A stretch of 64,000 nucleotides of DNA from Pararhodobacter zhoushanensis (GCF_003990445.1 NZ_REEZ01000004.1:1-64000); one strand, 5' to 3'. Positions 17,562 to 26,947 are shown, counted from the stretch's first letter. Program-made: numbers and translations. The notes: generated by a model from the sequence alone, not told the origin.

Positions 17562-19091
17562 CTAGAAGTACAGCACCGTCAGCAACCCGGCCCAGGCGAC
17601 AGCAGCGCCCGCAACGAACCAGCCCAGCGCCGCGAAAGACCGGCCCTGCGGCGCGGGCGGTTCGGGCTGGCGCAGGCGCAGCAGCGCGGTATCCACGGCG
17701 CCCGGCAAATGCGGGCCGAACCGGCCGAGCACGGTCATCGTGCGGCGCAGATCGCGCAGGAAGGCGGCGGGGCCGAGCGTGGTGCGGATGTAATCCTCGA
17801 CCACCGGCTGCGCGACGTGCCAGATGTTGATCGAGGGGTTCAGCGAGCGTGAGACCCCCTCGACCACGACCATGGTGCGTTGCAACAAGATCAGCTCGGT
17901 GCGCGTTTCCATGCCGAAACGCTCGGTCACCTCGAACAGGTAATTGAGCAGTCGTGCCATCGAGATATGGTCGGCATCCATGCCAAAGATCGGCTCACCG
18001 ACCGAGCGCAGGGCGCGGGCAAATTCGTCGATGTCACGGTCGGCGGGGACATAGCCGGCCTCGAAATGCACCTCGGCGACGCGGCGGTAATCCTTGCGGA
18101 TGAAACCGAACAGGATCTCGGCGTAAACCCGGCGGGTGTATTCGTCGATCTGCCCCATGATGCCGAAATCATAGGCGATCAGATCGCCATTCGCGCTGAC
18201 CTTCAGGTTGCCCTGATGCATGTCGCCGTGGAAATAGCCGTCGCGCAGCGCGTGTTTCAGGAACAGTTGCAGCACCCGCTCGCCCATTTCGGCGCGGTCC
18301 ACGCCCAGCGCGTCGATGGCAGCATTGTCACCCAGCGAGACCCCCTCGGCCCAGCCCAGCGTCATCACCGAGCGTGCCGACAGGTGCCAGACCGGACGCG
18401 GCACGCGGAAACCCGCGTCGCCTTCGGTATTGGCGGCGAATTCGGCGGCGGCGGCGGTTTCCAGACGCAGGTCCAGCTCCCCCATGACCACGCCCTCAAA
18501 ATGCGCGATCACCTCGATCGGACGCAGGCGGCGGGTCGAGGGCAGCAGTCGCGCAACCATCCCGGCGGCGAAATAGAAGGCGTCGATGTCGCGCCGGAAG
18601 GCGCGCACGATGCCGGGTCGCAGCACTTTTACCGCGACCTCTTCGCCGGTTCCGGCGACGCGCGCATGGTGAACCTGCGCGATCGAGGCGGCGGCGACCG
18701 GCTCGCTGAATTCCGAGAACATCTCGTCGACCGGCCGTTCCAGCTCGGCCTCGATCATCGCGCGGGCCTGCGCCTGCGGGAAGGGGGGCAGCTTGTCCTG
18801 CAGATAGCGCAACTGATCGGCCAGATCGGGGCCGACGATGTCAGGGCGCGTCGACAGGATCTGACCGAATTTGATATAGGCCGGGCCCAGCGCCGTCAGC
18901 GCGCGGGTCACCGGCGGCAGCGCCGGATCGCCCTTGAGCCCCAGCCACGCAAACGGCCAGCCCATCACGCGGGCTACAAACCGCAGGCGCGGCGGCACGC
19001 TCATCGCTTCCAGCACCACACGCATCGCGCCGGTCCGCTCAAAGGTCGCGCCGGTGCGGATCAGCCGCCAGATGTTGTGCGGGCCTCTCAC
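17562..19091 (-). CDS. ubiB: ubiquinone biosynthesis accessory kinase-like protein UbiB
   Basis: The protein has 509 residues, starting at GTG 19091 one base after the ubiE stop. It belongs to the ABC1/ADCK/UbiB atypical kinase family, which supports ubiquinone biosynthesis as an ATPase at the membrane. Visible motifs include the KxGQ element (YIKFGQILSTRPDI, near residue 72), HGDMHQGN and YDFGIMG, and two hydrophobic C-terminal segments near residues 480-508. It forms an operon with ubiE. Confidence 0.95.
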   Translation of the reverse strand: MRGPHNIWRLIRTGATFERTGAMRVVLEAMSVPPRLRFVARVMGWPFAWLGLKGDPALPPVTRALTALGPAYIKFGQILSTRPDIVGPDLADQLRYLQDKLPPFPQAQARAMIEAELERPVDEMFSEFSEPVAAASIAQVHHARVAGTGEEVAVKVLRPGIVRAFRRDIDAFYFAAGMVARLLPSTRRLRPIEVIAHFEGVVMGELDLRLETAAAAEFAANTEGDAGFRVPRPVWHLSARSVMTLGWAEGVSLGDNAAIDALGVDRAEMGERVLQLFLKHALRDGYFHGDMHQGNLKVSANGDLIAYDFGIMGQIDEYTRRVYAEILFGFIRKDYRRVAEVHFEAGYVPADRDIDEFARALRSVGEPIFGMDADHISMARLLNYLFEVTERFGMETRTELILLQRTMVVVEGVSRSLNPSINIWHVAQPVVEDYIRTTLGPAAFLRDLRRTMTVLGRFGPHLPGAVDTALLRLRQPEPPAPQGRSFAALGWFVAGAAVAWAGLLTVLYF

Positions 19092-19092
19092 G

Positions 19093-19845
19093 TCAGAGCT
19101 TCCAGCCCGAATGCAGCGCGGCGATGCCCATGGTCAGGTTGCGGTACTTTACCTGACCGAAGCCCGCGTCGCGGATCATCGCGGCAAAGGTTTCCTGATC
19201 GGGGAATTTGCGGATCGATTCGACCAGATACTGATAGCTGTCGCGATCCCCCGCCACCAACTGCCCCATGCGCGGGATCACGTTGAAGGAGTAGAGATCA
19301 TAGGCTTTCTGCATCATCTCGTTGGGGATCTGGCTGAATTCCAGCACCATCAGCCGCCCGCCGGGTTTGAGCACACGGTAAGCCTCGGCCAGCGCATCGG
19401 GGATGCGGGTCACGTTCCGGATGCCGAAGCTGATGGTGTAGACGTCGTAGGTGTTGGACTCGAGCGGCAGCGCCATCGCATCGCCGACGACCCAATCCAG
19501 CCGTCCGGCCAGTTGCTCGGCCTCGGCGCGCTTGCGGCCCTCTTCGAGCATCGGCGCGGTCATATCCAGCACGGTCGCTTGTGACCCCTGCCCCGCCCGG
19601 TTCAGGAAGCGGAACGCCACATCGCCGGTGCCCCCGGCCACGTCGAGCAGGCGCTGGCCCGGCCGCGGGGCCAGCCAGTCCATCATCGCGTCTTTCCAGA
19701 CACGGTGAATTCCCATGCTCATCAGATCGTTCATCACGTCATACTTGGACGCAACGGAACTGAAGACGCCATGGACCATCCCGGCCTTGTCGTCCTCATC
19801 AACGGTCTGAAAACCAAAATGCGTCTGGCGATTGTCCGGGCTCAT
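19093..19845 (-). CDS. ubiE: bifunctional demethylmenaquinone/2-methoxy-6-polyprenyl-1,4-benzoquinol methyltransferase
   Basis: The SAM-dependent C-methyltransferase has 250 residues, full length. It methylates a ubiquinone precursor. Motif I is [15 protein letters not shown] near residues 66-80, and UbiE signatures include [31 protein letters not shown] and [13 protein letters not shown]. The ATG at 19845 is preceded by a weak GGGG. It is followed directly by ubiB and diverges from mutM, the common alphaproteobacterial arrangement. Confidence 0.96.
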   Translation of the reverse strand: MSPDNRQTHFGFQTVDEDDKAGMVHGVFSSVASKYDVMNDLMSMGIHRVWKDAMMDWLAPRPGQRLLDVAGGTGDVAFRFLNRAGQGSQATVLDMTAPMLEEGRKRAEAEQLAGRLDWVVGDAMALPLESNTYDVYTISFGIRNVTRIPDALAEAYRVLKPGGRLMVLEFSQIPNEMMQKAYDLYSFNVIPRMGQLVAGDRDSYQYLVESIRKFPDQETFAAMIRDAGFGQVKYRNLTMGIAALHSGWKL

Positions 19846-19938
19846 GGCGCCCCCCTGATCTTGCGCGTCGCCTCTCCTTAGCCGAGGATGGCGGTCCTCA
19901 CAATGCGACCCCTGCGCATTGCCAGAATGGAGCGCCCC

Positions 19939-20802
19939 TTGCCCGAATTACCCGAGGTGGAAACCGTCCGCCGTGGCCTTGCCCCGGCGATGGAGGGTCA
20001 GCGCATCGCGCTGGCCGAGGTCCGACGGCCCGATCTGCGCTGGCCCTTCCCTGAACGCATGGCCGAACGCCTGACCGGCGCACGGGTCGAACGGCTGCGG
20101 AGGCGCTCGAAATACATTCTGGCCGACCTGGACACGGGTGAGTCGCTGCTGATCCATCTGGGGATGAGCGGGCGGATGACGGTATCGGGGCTGGCCGCGC
20201 CTTTCGTGCCGGGGCAGTTCCATCACCAACACCCGATGCCGGAAAAACACGACCATGTGGTGTTCGATATGGAGGGCGGCGCGCGCGTCACCTTCAACGA
20301 TCCGCGCCGCTTTGGCGCCATGGACCTGATGGCGACGGCGACGGCGGACAGCCATCCGCTGCTGGCAGCCCTGGGGCCGGAACCGCTGGGCAACGCATTC
20401 AGCGCCGATCTGCTGGCGCTGAAACTGGCCGGGCGCAAAGGACCGATCAAGGCGCTGCTGCTGGATCAGAAGCTGGTGGCGGGATTGGGCAATATCTATG
20501 TGTGCGAGGCGCTTCACCGCGCCCATATCCACCCCGAACGCGCGGGCGGAAAGATCGCGCGGGCAGAGCTGGACGTGCTGGCCACCGAGATCCGGCTGGT
20601 GCTGCAAGAGGCGATCGAGGCGGGCGGCTCCAGCCTGCGCGATTACCGGCAGGCCGATGGCGAGCTGGGCTATTTCCAGCATTCCTTTCGCGTCTATGAC
20701 CGCGAGGGCCAGCCCTGCCCCACCCCCGGCTGCACCGGAACCATCGCGCGCATCGTGCAAAGCGGGCGCTCCAGCTACTATTGTTCGCGCTGTCAGAGAT
20801 AG
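19939..20802 (+). CDS. mutM: formamidopyrimidine-DNA glycosylase (Fpg/MutM)
   Basis: MutM excises 8-oxoguanine and formamidopyrimidines. I place the start at the TTG at 19939, because it makes the catalytic N-terminus Met-PELPEVE. After Met removal Pro becomes residue 1, the nucleophile. GGAG lies six bases upstream. An upstream ATG at 19888 would add 17 residues and bury that proline, so it must be wrong. The protein has 287 residues with KYI, DPRRFG, the helix-two-turn-helix and a C-terminal zinc finger (CPTPGC ... CSRC). The ORF lies upstream of the enoyl-CoA hydratase gene. Confidence 0.95.
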   Translation: MPELPEVETVRRGLAPAMEGQRIALAEVRRPDLRWPFPERMAERLTGARVERLRRRSKYILADLDTGESLLIHLGMSGRMTVSGLAAPFVPGQFHHQHPMPEKHDHVVFDMEGGARVTFNDPRRFGAMDLMATATADSHPLLAALGPEPLGNAFSADLLALKLAGRKGPIKALLLDQKLVAGLGNIYVCEALHRAHIHPERAGGKIARAELDVLATEIRLVLQEAIEAGGSSLRDYRQADGELGYFQHSFRVYDREGQPCPTPGCTGTIARIVQSGRSSYYCSRCQR

Positions 20803-20862
20803 CTTGAACCCCTGTCCCATCCTGCTAGACACGGGTCCGGAAACGACCACAGGGAACCCCTC

Positions 20863-21639
20863 ATGGCGTACGAAACCATTCTCGTCGAAATCGCTCAACA
20901 TGTTGCCGTGATTCGACTGAATCGGCCGGAAGCTCTCAACGCACTGAACTCGCAGCTGCTGGGCGAACTGGCCGAGGCTCTCAAAGCCGCAGACAAGAAC
21001 GACAAGGTGCGCTGCATCGTGCTCACCGGCTCGGAAAAGGCCTTCGCCGCCGGGGCCGATATCAGCGAGATGGCGCCGAAGTCCTTTGTCGACGTGTTCA
21101 CCGAAGACTTCTTTGCGCCGGAATCCGAAGTGATCATGGCCGTGCGCAAGCCGATCATCGCGGCGGTGTCGGGCTATGCGCTGGGCGGTGGCTGTGAACT
21201 GGCGATGATGTGCGACTTCATCATCTGCGCGGAAAACGCCAAGTTCGGCCAGCCTGAGATCAATCTGGGCGTTGTCGCCGGGATCGGTGGCACGCAGCGC
21301 CTGACCCGGCTGGTCGGCAAGTCCAAGGCAATGGACATGCACCTGACCGGCCGCTTCATGGATGCCGAAGAGGCCGAGCGTTCGGGGCTGGTCAGCCGCG
21401 TCGTGCCGACCAAGAAGCTGATGGAAGAGGCGCTGGGTGCGGCGCAGAAGATCGCGTCCAAATCGGGGCTGGCGGCGAAAGTGGTCAAAGAGGCGGTGAA
21501 CCGCAGCTATGAGACCACGCTGCGCGAAGGCCTGCTGTTCGAGCGTCGGGTGTTCCACGCCTTGTTCGCCAGCGAAGACCAGAAAGAGGGCATGAGCGCC
21601 TTTCTGGAAAAGCGCGAAGCGCAGTTCCGCGACCGCTGA
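20863..21639 (+). CDS. enoyl-CoA hydratase (crotonase family)
   Basis: The protein has 258 residues, normal for a monofunctional crotonase. It hydrates trans-2-enoyl-CoA in fatty-acid or amino-acid degradation. The oxyanion-hole motif is [11 protein letters not shown] near residues 61-71 and again [12 protein letters not shown] near 105-116. Both catalytic glutamates are in place: Glu in [10 protein letters not shown] and Glu in [13 protein letters not shown]. The start ATG has AGGGAACCCCTC upstream. Position downstream of mutM and before rpsT is typical for this family of bacteria. The exact acyl chain preference cannot be read from the sequence. Confidence 0.92.
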   Translation: MAYETILVEIAQHVAVIRLNRPEALNALNSQLLGELAEALKAADKNDKVRCIVLTGSEKAFAAGADISEMAPKSFVDVFTEDFFAPESEVIMAVRKPIIAAVSGYALGGGCELAMMCDFIICAENAKFGQPEINLGVVAGIGGTQRLTRLVGKSKAMDMHLTGRFMDAEEAERSGLVSRVVPTKKLMEEALGAAQKIASKSGLAAKVVKEAVNRSYETTLREGLLFERRVFHALFASEDQKEGMSAFLEKREAQFRDR

Positions 21640-21654
21640 TCCTGCAAGACCTGA

Positions 21655-21682
21655 GGGGGGACGCGATTCCCCCCTTTCCTTT
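21655..21682 (+). terminator. intrinsic terminator after the enoyl-CoA hydratase gene
   Basis: GGGGGG at 21655-21660 pairs with CCCCCC at 21669-21674 across an eight-base loop and is followed by TTTCCTTT. It lies 15 bases after the stop codon. Confidence 0.7.
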
Positions 21683-21813
21683 GGTGCGCGTTTGCTTTAA
21701 TCGCCACCGTCACATGCGCGTGGGCCCGCTTAAGGCGAGAATCGACCTGATCCTGAGGGATCGGTGGGTCTGTGCGCGAAGATATTGTAACAGACCCGGA
21801 AAGAGCCCAGACC

Positions 21814-22080
21814 ATGGCCAACACGTCACAATCCAAAAAACGCGCCCGTCAGGCGGATGCTCGCTTTGAAATCAACAAAGCCCGCCGCTCGCGTATCCGC
21901 ACCTACCTGCGCAAAGTGGAAGAAGCGATCGCCTCGGGCGACGCTGAAGTCGCCAAAGCTGCCCTGATCGAAGTGCAGCCCGAGCTGGCACGTGGCGTTT
22001 CCAAAGGCGTTCTGCACAAGAACACCGCGTCGCGGAAAATGTCGCGCCTTGCGTCGCGCGTGAAATCGCTGACCGCCTGA
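21814..22080 (+). CDS. rpsT: 30S ribosomal protein S20
   Basis: The protein has 88 residues and begins [13 protein letters not shown], rich in Lys and Arg and wholly helical, as in S20. It binds 16S rRNA early in 30S assembly. The ATG has GGAAAGAGCCCAGACC upstream. The strong terminator 32 bases after the stop shows it is a single transcription unit, upstream of dnaA. Confidence 0.97.
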   Translation: MANTSQSKKRARQADARFEINKARRSRIRTYLRKVEEAIASGDAEVAKAALIEVQPELARGVSKGVLHKNTASRKMSRLASRVKSLTA

Positions 22081-22111
22081 TATTCAAAGGCTAAGCCATT
22101 GATAAGTAAAT

Positions 22112-22139
22112 AAAAAGCGCACCTCTGGTGCGCTTTTTT
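22112..22139 (+). terminator. intrinsic terminator of rpsT
   Basis: AAAAAGCGCACC pairs with GGTGCGCTTTTT around a TCT loop, with a run of six T at 22134-22139. This is a textbook Rho-independent terminator 31 bases after the stop. Confidence 0.95.
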
Positions 22140-22528
22140 GCGTTACGCGCCCGTCACTGTGGCACGAAAACTACGCCCAAACCGATTCCTTTCACCCCCG
22201 GTCCTGTCAAGCAAGTTGTTCGGTTGATGCCGCTGCGCGCACCGGGATAGCGTGGTCTTGCGATTCACAAAGCCCTTGGGGGGGTCACGTCAGAAGCGCC
22301 TCGATTCGTCACCTCGCGCCACTGCGGTCCGAGGGGGTGTGTCGTGTCGCCTATCGGCCCGGAAGACTGCCTCCGGTGTCTCCTGATCCCCTTTTGCCTG
22401 CACGCCGCTTTTGCAAGCGGTGTCTCTGGTCGACTGCGTCGCCTTTCGGCAACCCGGATTAACCGGGCGTCATAAAAATGAAATACTTCCGCACCTCTGC
22501 CGGTGCGGCACTTTTGGGTCGGGACAGA
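22140..22528 (+). other. upstream region of dnaA
   Basis: This stretch of 389 bases between the rpsT terminator and dnaA must contain the dnaA promoter and leader. I looked for an origin: no TTATNCACA-type DnaA boxes, AT-rich repeats or CtrA-like TTAA-N7-TTAA pairs stand out. The stretch GCCGCTTTTGCAAGCGG at 22404-22420 can form a small hairpin. No gene is evident. Confidence 0.5.
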
Positions 22529-23920
22529 ATGACAAACGCGGTGTGGGGCAATGTACGCAACAAGATCAAGGAACAGGTCGGCGACCACAATTTCATAACC
22601 TGGATCGCACCGCTTGAGCTGAGCGCGGTTGAAGACGGCGTTGCGCACCTGACCGCGCCGACCAACTTCATCGCCAATTGGGTCAACCGCAACTTTGCGG
22701 ACCCGATGCTGCGCGCGATGGGTGCCGCCGGAATGCCCGCCCAGCGGATCGAGATTGCCGTGCAGGTCCGCGCCCCCGGTGCCGCCGCCCCCGTTGCGCA
22801 GCAGCCCGCGCCCGCCCCGGCACCGCCCAGCTATATCGCGCCGACCCGCGCCGCCGCGCCCAGCAAAGGCGACGATGAACTGCCCGCCGCGCCGCTGGAC
22901 GCGCGCTTTACCTTCGACAATTTCGTCGTCGGCAAACCCAACGCGCTGGCCCATGCCGCCGCGCGCCGGGTCGCCGAAGGCGCTGCCGTCAGCTTCAACC
23001 CGCTGTTCCTGTATGGCGGCGTCGGCTTGGGCAAGACGCACCTGATGCACGCCATCGCGTGGGAGATTCAGTCCCGCAACCCCGAAGCCCGCGTGATGTA
23101 TCTGAGCGCCGAGCAATTCATGTACCGCTTCGTGCAGGCCCTGCGCGACCGCCAGACGCTCGATTTCAAAAGCCTGTTCCGCTCGGTCGATATTCTGATG
23201 GTCGATGACGTGCAGTTCATCGCCGGCAAGGAATCGACGCAGGAAGAGTTCTTCCACACGTTCAACGCGCTGATCGACCAGAACAAGCAGATCATCATCT
23301 CGGCCGACCGCGCGCCCGGAGAGATCAAGGATCTGGAAGAACGCATCAAGAGCCGGTTGCAATCGGGTCTGGTGGTCGATCTGCACCCCACCGATTACGA
23401 ATTGCGTCTGGGCATCCTGCAGCAAAAGGCCGAGATGAACCGCGCCAACTATGGCGATGTGGCGATCAATTCGGACGTGCTGGAGTTCCTGGCCCACCGA
23501 ATCACCAACAACGTCCGCGTGCTCGAAGGCGCGCTGACCCGCCTGCTGGCGCTCGCCTCGCTGCTGGGTCGCGACATCACGCTGGACATGACGCAGGACT
23601 GCCTTGCCGACATCCTGCGCTCGTCCGAGCGCAAGGTCACGGTTGAGGAAATTCAGCGCAAGGTCGCCGAGCATTACAACATCCGCCTGTCGGACATGAT
23701 CGGCCCCAAGCGCCTGCGCACCATCGCGCGGCCGCGTCAGGTGGCGATGTATCTGTCCAAGCAGATGACCACCCGTTCGCTGCCCGATATCGGGCGCCGT
23801 TTTGGCGGGCGCGACCACACCACAATCCTGCACGGCGTGCGCAAAGTCGAAGAACTGCGCGCATCCGACAGCCAACTGGCCGAAGACCTTGAATTGCTGC
23901 GTCGTCTTCTGGAAAGCTGA
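22529..23920 (+). CDS. dnaA: chromosomal replication initiator protein DnaA
   Basis: The product is the initiator ATPase that opens the origin. From ATG 22529 it has 463 residues. The start was preferred over an ATG at 22478 because the shorter protein begins with a family-like MTNAVWGNVRNKI and has GGGA upstream. The N-terminal domain I is about 70 residues. It is followed by a Pro/Ala-rich linker (residues about 75-115), the AAA+ domain with Walker A GGVGLGKTH and Walker B ILMVDDVQF, and domain IV with the signature GGRDHTTILHGV. It is 105 bases upstream of dnaN. Confidence 0.96.
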   Translation: MTNAVWGNVRNKIKEQVGDHNFITWIAPLELSAVEDGVAHLTAPTNFIANWVNRNFADPMLRAMGAAGMPAQRIEIAVQVRAPGAAAPVAQQPAPAPAPPSYIAPTRAAAPSKGDDELPAAPLDARFTFDNFVVGKPNALAHAAARRVAEGAAVSFNPLFLYGGVGLGKTHLMHAIAWEIQSRNPEARVMYLSAEQFMYRFVQALRDRQTLDFKSLFRSVDILMVDDVQFIAGKESTQEEFFHTFNALIDQNKQIIISADRAPGEIKDLEERIKSRLQSGLVVDLHPTDYELRLGILQQKAEMNRANYGDVAINSDVLEFLAHRITNNVRVLEGALTRLLALASLLGRDITLDMTQDCLADILRSSERKVTVEEIQRKVAEHYNIRLSDMIGPKRLRTIARPRQVAMYLSKQMTTRSLPDIGRRFGGRDHTTILHGVRKVEELRASDSQLAEDLELLRRLLES

Positions 23921-24025
23921 CCTTGACGTGGCCCTCAAAGGGCCGCAAACAAACAGGAACAAAAACAGACTGGCCGGGCCGATGACCTATCGGCACCGGC
24001 CAGACGTGTCGGAGAGGGTCTGGAA

Positions 24026-25144
24026 ATGAAGCTCAGCATCGAACGCGCAACGCTGTTGAAGGCCGTCGCGCAGGCCCAATCGGTGGTCGAGCGTCGTAAC
24101 ACCATCCCGATCCTGGCCAACGTGCTGATCGAGGCCGAAGGTGCCACGGTCAGCTTCCGGGCGACCGACCTCGATATCGAGGTCGTCGACAAGGCCGCCG
24201 CGATGGTCGAACGCGCCGGGGCGACAACCGTATCGGCGGTCATGCTGCATGAAATCGTGCGCAAACTGCCCGATGGCGCGCTGGTTTCGCTGACCGACGA
24301 TCAACGCACCGGGCGGCTGACGGTGGAAGCCGGGCGCTCGACCTTCGCGCTGGCCACCCTACCGCGTGAAGATTTCCCGGTGATGGCCTCGTCCGAGTAT
24401 CAGAGCAATTTCTCGGCCAAGGCGGGCGACCTGCGCCGCCTGTTCGAAAAGTCGAAATTCGCCATCTCGACCGAAGAAACCCGCTATTACCTCAACGGTG
24501 TCTACATGCATGTGGCCGAGGGCGAAGACGGTCGCGTGCTGCGCTGCGTTGCCACCGACGGCCACCGTCTGGCCCGCATCGACACCCCGCTGCCCGAGGC
24601 CGCCGTGGGCATGCCGGGCGTGATCGTTCCCCGCAAGACGGTGAACGAGCTGCGCAAACTGCTGGATGACGATGACGCCGACATCGCGATTTCGGTGTCG
24701 GAAACCAAGGTGCGCTTCGCCACGCCCGAGATTGCGCTGACCTCAAAGGTCATCGACGGCACCTTCCCCGATTACACGCGGGTGATTCCCGTCGGCAACA
24801 CCAAGCGGCTGGAAGTGGATGCCTCCGATTTCGCCAAGGCGGTGGACCGGGTGGCGACGGTGTCCTCTGAGCGTTCGCGCGCGGTCAAGCTGATCCTGGA
24901 AGAGGACAAGCTGACGCTGAGCGTCAACGCCCCCGACAGCGGCACCGCCGAGGAAGAGCTGGTCGTGGCCTATGGCGACGAGCGGCTGGAGATCGGCTTC
25001 AACGCCAAATACCTGCTGGAGATCGCCAGCCAGATCGACCGCGAGAACGCCGTGTTCATGTTCAACTCGTCGGGCGAACCGGCGCTGGTGCGCGAAGGTT
25101 CGGATGCCTCGGCGGTCTATGTCGTGATGCCGATGCGGGTGTAA
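24026..25144 (+). CDS. dnaN: DNA polymerase III subunit beta (sliding clamp)
   Basis: The 372-residue clamp has the three-domain repeat of DnaN. It begins MKLSIERATLLKAVAQAQSVVERRNTIPIL and ends in VYVVMPMRV, where the Met-Pro-Met-Arg-Val tail is typical of the clamp. It encircles DNA and tethers polymerases. The ATG is preceded by GGAGAGGGTCTGGAA. It lies 105 bases after dnaA. A repeat-type hairpin follows the stop. Confidence 0.98.
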   Translation: MKLSIERATLLKAVAQAQSVVERRNTIPILANVLIEAEGATVSFRATDLDIEVVDKAAAMVERAGATTVSAVMLHEIVRKLPDGALVSLTDDQRTGRLTVEAGRSTFALATLPREDFPVMASSEYQSNFSAKAGDLRRLFEKSKFAISTEETRYYLNGVYMHVAEGEDGRVLRCVATDGHRLARIDTPLPEAAVGMPGVIVPRKTVNELRKLLDDDDADIAISVSETKVRFATPEIALTSKVIDGTFPDYTRVIPVGNTKRLEVDASDFAKAVDRVATVSSERSRAVKLILEEDKLTLSVNAPDSGTAEEELVVAYGDERLEIGFNAKYLLEIASQIDRENAVFMFNSSGEPALVREGSDASAVYVVMPMRV

Positions 25145-25212
25145 AGAAAGGGGGGCTTTCCGCCCCCCTCGCCTTCGGCTCACCCCCCGAGGATATTTGG
25201 AGAGCAAAGATG
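25145..25212 (+). repeat. 3'-end hairpin/TATTT element, copy B
   Basis: Directly after the dnaN stop a stem of six G and six C around CTTTCCG (about 25150-25168) is followed by a second C-run (25183-25188), then GAGGATATTTGG and AGAGCAAAGATG ending at 25212. This is the best-preserved copy and almost identical in core to copy E after the CoA-transferase gene. Confidence 0.75.
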
Positions 25213-25220
25213 CGGGCAAT

Positions 25221-25250
25221 TTGAATCGAATTGTCTGCGTCTCTTATAGG
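25221..25250 (+). promoter_or_regulatory. candidate promoter between dnaN and recF
   Basis: TTGAAT at 25221-25226 and TATAGG at 25245-25250 are 18 bases apart, resembling a housekeeping promoter. Initiation would be expected near 25257, at the start of the candidate RNA. Confidence 0.35.
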
Positions 25251-25256
25251 CGACCA

Positions 25257-25380
25257 AGGCCTCGTGGCGACTCTGAAAACTTTCGCATTGAGACCCTACC
25301 TGCGGCCACCGTGTCACACTCGCCATAGCAAGCGATGATCCGGTGTCTGAGTTGGGCCTCGTCGTTAGACGAGGCCCTTT
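25257..25380 (+). ncRNA. candidate structured RNA or recF leader with alternative pairings
   Basis: A putative transcript of about 124 bases begins after the candidate promoter and ends at a perfect 10-bp hairpin (25354-25363 with 25368-25377, loop GTTA) followed by TTTCC. The segment GGCCTCGT at 25258-25265 is identical to bases 2-9 of the terminator 5' arm. It can therefore pair with ACGAGGCC at 25369-25376 and exclude the terminator. Further pairings fit inside that closing stem: CGACTC/GAGTTG, CACCG/CGGTG and TCGC/GCGA. The unit is 38 bases upstream of recF. It could be a free sRNA or an attenuator of recF; no known RNA family is recognised. Confidence 0.4.
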
Positions 25381-25418
25381 CCATTGCGGTCACGCGCGTT
25401 GTTGCTTAACCCTCTCGC

Positions 25419-26507
25419 ATGACCCTTCACCTTGCTCATCTGACCCTCTCGCAGTTCCGCTCGCATCCGCGGGCCGAGGTGGCTTTTGATGGGCGGCCCG
25501 TGGTGCTGTATGGTGACAACGGGGCGGGCAAGACCAATCTGCTCGAGGCGATTTCCCTGCTCAGCCCCGGTCGCGGGTTGCGGCGCGCAGCCCCTGAGGA
25601 CCTGATCGGCCAGCCCGCCGCGCTGGGCTGGAAAATCAGCGCCGAGCTTCACCGCGACAGCACCCCACATGAAATCGAAACCACTGCCAGCCCCGGTTCC
25701 AGCCGGTCGGTGCGCATCGACGGCAAGCTTGCGACGCAGACGGCGCTGGGGCGGCTGGCGGCGATGCTCTGGCTGACGCCGGCGATGGACCGGCTGTGGA
25801 TCGAGGCCTCAGAGGGGCGGCGGCGGTTCCTCGACCGGCTGGTTCTCGGGTTCGAGCCCGACCACGCCGAAGCGACGCTGGCCTATGAAAAAGCCATGCG
25901 TGAGCGCAATCGCCTGCTGCGGGAGGGTGTCACCGACCCCGCGTGGTACGGCGCGCTGGAGCAGCAGATGGCGACGTCCGGCACACAGGTGACGCAAAAC
26001 CGCCGCGCCACGCTCGACCGTCTGGCGCAGGCGGCGGACCCGGCCAGCCCCTTCCCGCAGGCCGACTTGTCGCTGGCGGATGACAGCCCCGACGATCTGG
26101 CCCCCGCGCTGGCCGAAGGCCGCCGCCGCGATATGGCCGCCGGGCGGACGCTGATTGGTCCGCACCGCGCCGATCTGAGCGCGCTCTGGGCCGCCCGCGC
26201 GCGCCCTGCCGCGCAATGCTCGACCGGCGAGCAAAAGGCGCTGCTGATCGCGACGATCCTTGCCCATGCCCGCGCGCTGCATCAGGACAGCGGCCACGCG
26301 CCGCTGCTCTTGCTCGACGAGGTCGCCGCACATCTGGATGACGGCCGTCGCGCCGCGCTCTATGATGCGCTGTGTGATCTGGGCGCGCAGGCTTTCCTGA
26401 CCGGCACCGGACCCGAGCTGTTCACCCCACTGGGCCCGCGTGCCCAAGCTTTCCGACTTACCGAAACTGGCGGCCAGTCCCGCCTGACCCAAGAGGAACT
26501 GCCATGA
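25419..26507 (+). CDS. recF: DNA replication and repair protein RecF
   Basis: The SMC-like ATPase has 362 residues. It helps to load RecA at gapped DNA. The Walker A motif GDNGAGKTN is near residues 31-39, the signature segment is CSTGEQKALL, and the Walker B/D-loop is LLLLDEVAAHLDD near residue 290. It follows dnaN after a 274-base gap with a repeat and a candidate RNA. Its stop overlaps the next start (ATGA), which couples it to the VOC protein gene. Confidence 0.96.
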   Translation: MTLHLAHLTLSQFRSHPRAEVAFDGRPVVLYGDNGAGKTNLLEAISLLSPGRGLRRAAPEDLIGQPAALGWKISAELHRDSTPHEIETTASPGSSRSVRIDGKLATQTALGRLAAMLWLTPAMDRLWIEASEGRRRFLDRLVLGFEPDHAEATLAYEKAMRERNRLLREGVTDPAWYGALEQQMATSGTQVTQNRRATLDRLAQAADPASPFPQADLSLADDSPDDLAPALAEGRRRDMAAGRTLIGPHRADLSALWAARARPAAQCSTGEQKALLIATILAHARALHQDSGHAPLLLLDEVAAHLDDGRRAALYDALCDLGAQAFLTGTGPELFTPLGPRAQAFRLTETGGQSRLTQEELP

Positions 26508-26920
26508 CTCCGCAACGCGTAAACCTGATCACCCTTGGCGTCGCTGATCTGCAGCGGGCACGGGCCTTTTACGACGCGCTGGGATGGGAGAGCAGTGAAA
26601 GCACCCCGGGCGTTGTTTTCTATGATCTGGGCGGGATGAAGCTGGGTCTGTTCGGGCTGGAGCCGCTGGCCGAAGATCAGGGCCGCCCCGGTGCGACGCT
26701 GGGCACGGGCGCCGTGACGCTGGCGCAGAACTTCAACAGCCCGCAAGAGGTCGATGTCGCCTTCGCGCAGGCGTTGAAGGCGGGCGCGACTGCGTTGAAA
26801 TCCCCGGAGAAGGTCTTTTGGGGCGGGTATTCAGGCTATTACGCCGATCTGGACGGCCATGTCTGGGAACTGGCCCACAACCCGTTCTGGACGCTGGACG
26901 CCGACGGCAAGCTTGCCTGA
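26504..26920 (+). CDS. VOC (glyoxalase/bleomycin resistance) family protein
   Basis: The protein has 138 residues and one vicinal-oxygen-chelate module pair. The segments VNLITLGVADLQRARAFYDALGW and GYSGYYADLDGHVWELAHNPFW are typical of the YaeR/glyoxalase-like group. Possible metal ligands are a His in GHVWEL and the Glu after it; the first His of glyoxalase I is absent (LITLGV). Its substrate is unknown. It is translationally coupled to recF, an unusual neighbour, and is followed by the TetR gene 27 bases later. Confidence 0.85.
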   Translation: MTPQRVNLITLGVADLQRARAFYDALGWESSESTPGVVFYDLGGMKLGLFGLEPLAEDQGRPGATLGTGAVTLAQNFNSPQEVDVAFAQALKAGATALKSPEKVFWGGYSGYYADLDGHVWELAHNPFWTLDADGKLA

Positions 26921-26947
26921 GTACCGACCGTCTGGTATGTTCAGCGC

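Noticed and set aside
22140-22528. Possible origin of replication upstream of dnaA
   Set aside because: No set of DnaA boxes or AT-rich unwinding repeats was found. Proximity to dnaA, dnaN, recF and gyrB is not enough in alphaproteobacteria, where the origin is often elsewhere.
22478-22528. Upstream ATG of dnaA at 22478
   Set aside because: The extra 17 residues do not resemble the family N-terminus and the ribosome binding site is poor. The ATG at 22529 fits better.
25257-25380. 6S RNA identity for the candidate transcript
   Set aside because: The predicted fold has a strongly asymmetric loop (over 30 bases on one side and about three on the other), unlike the central bubble of 6S RNA. I keep it as an unclassified RNA.
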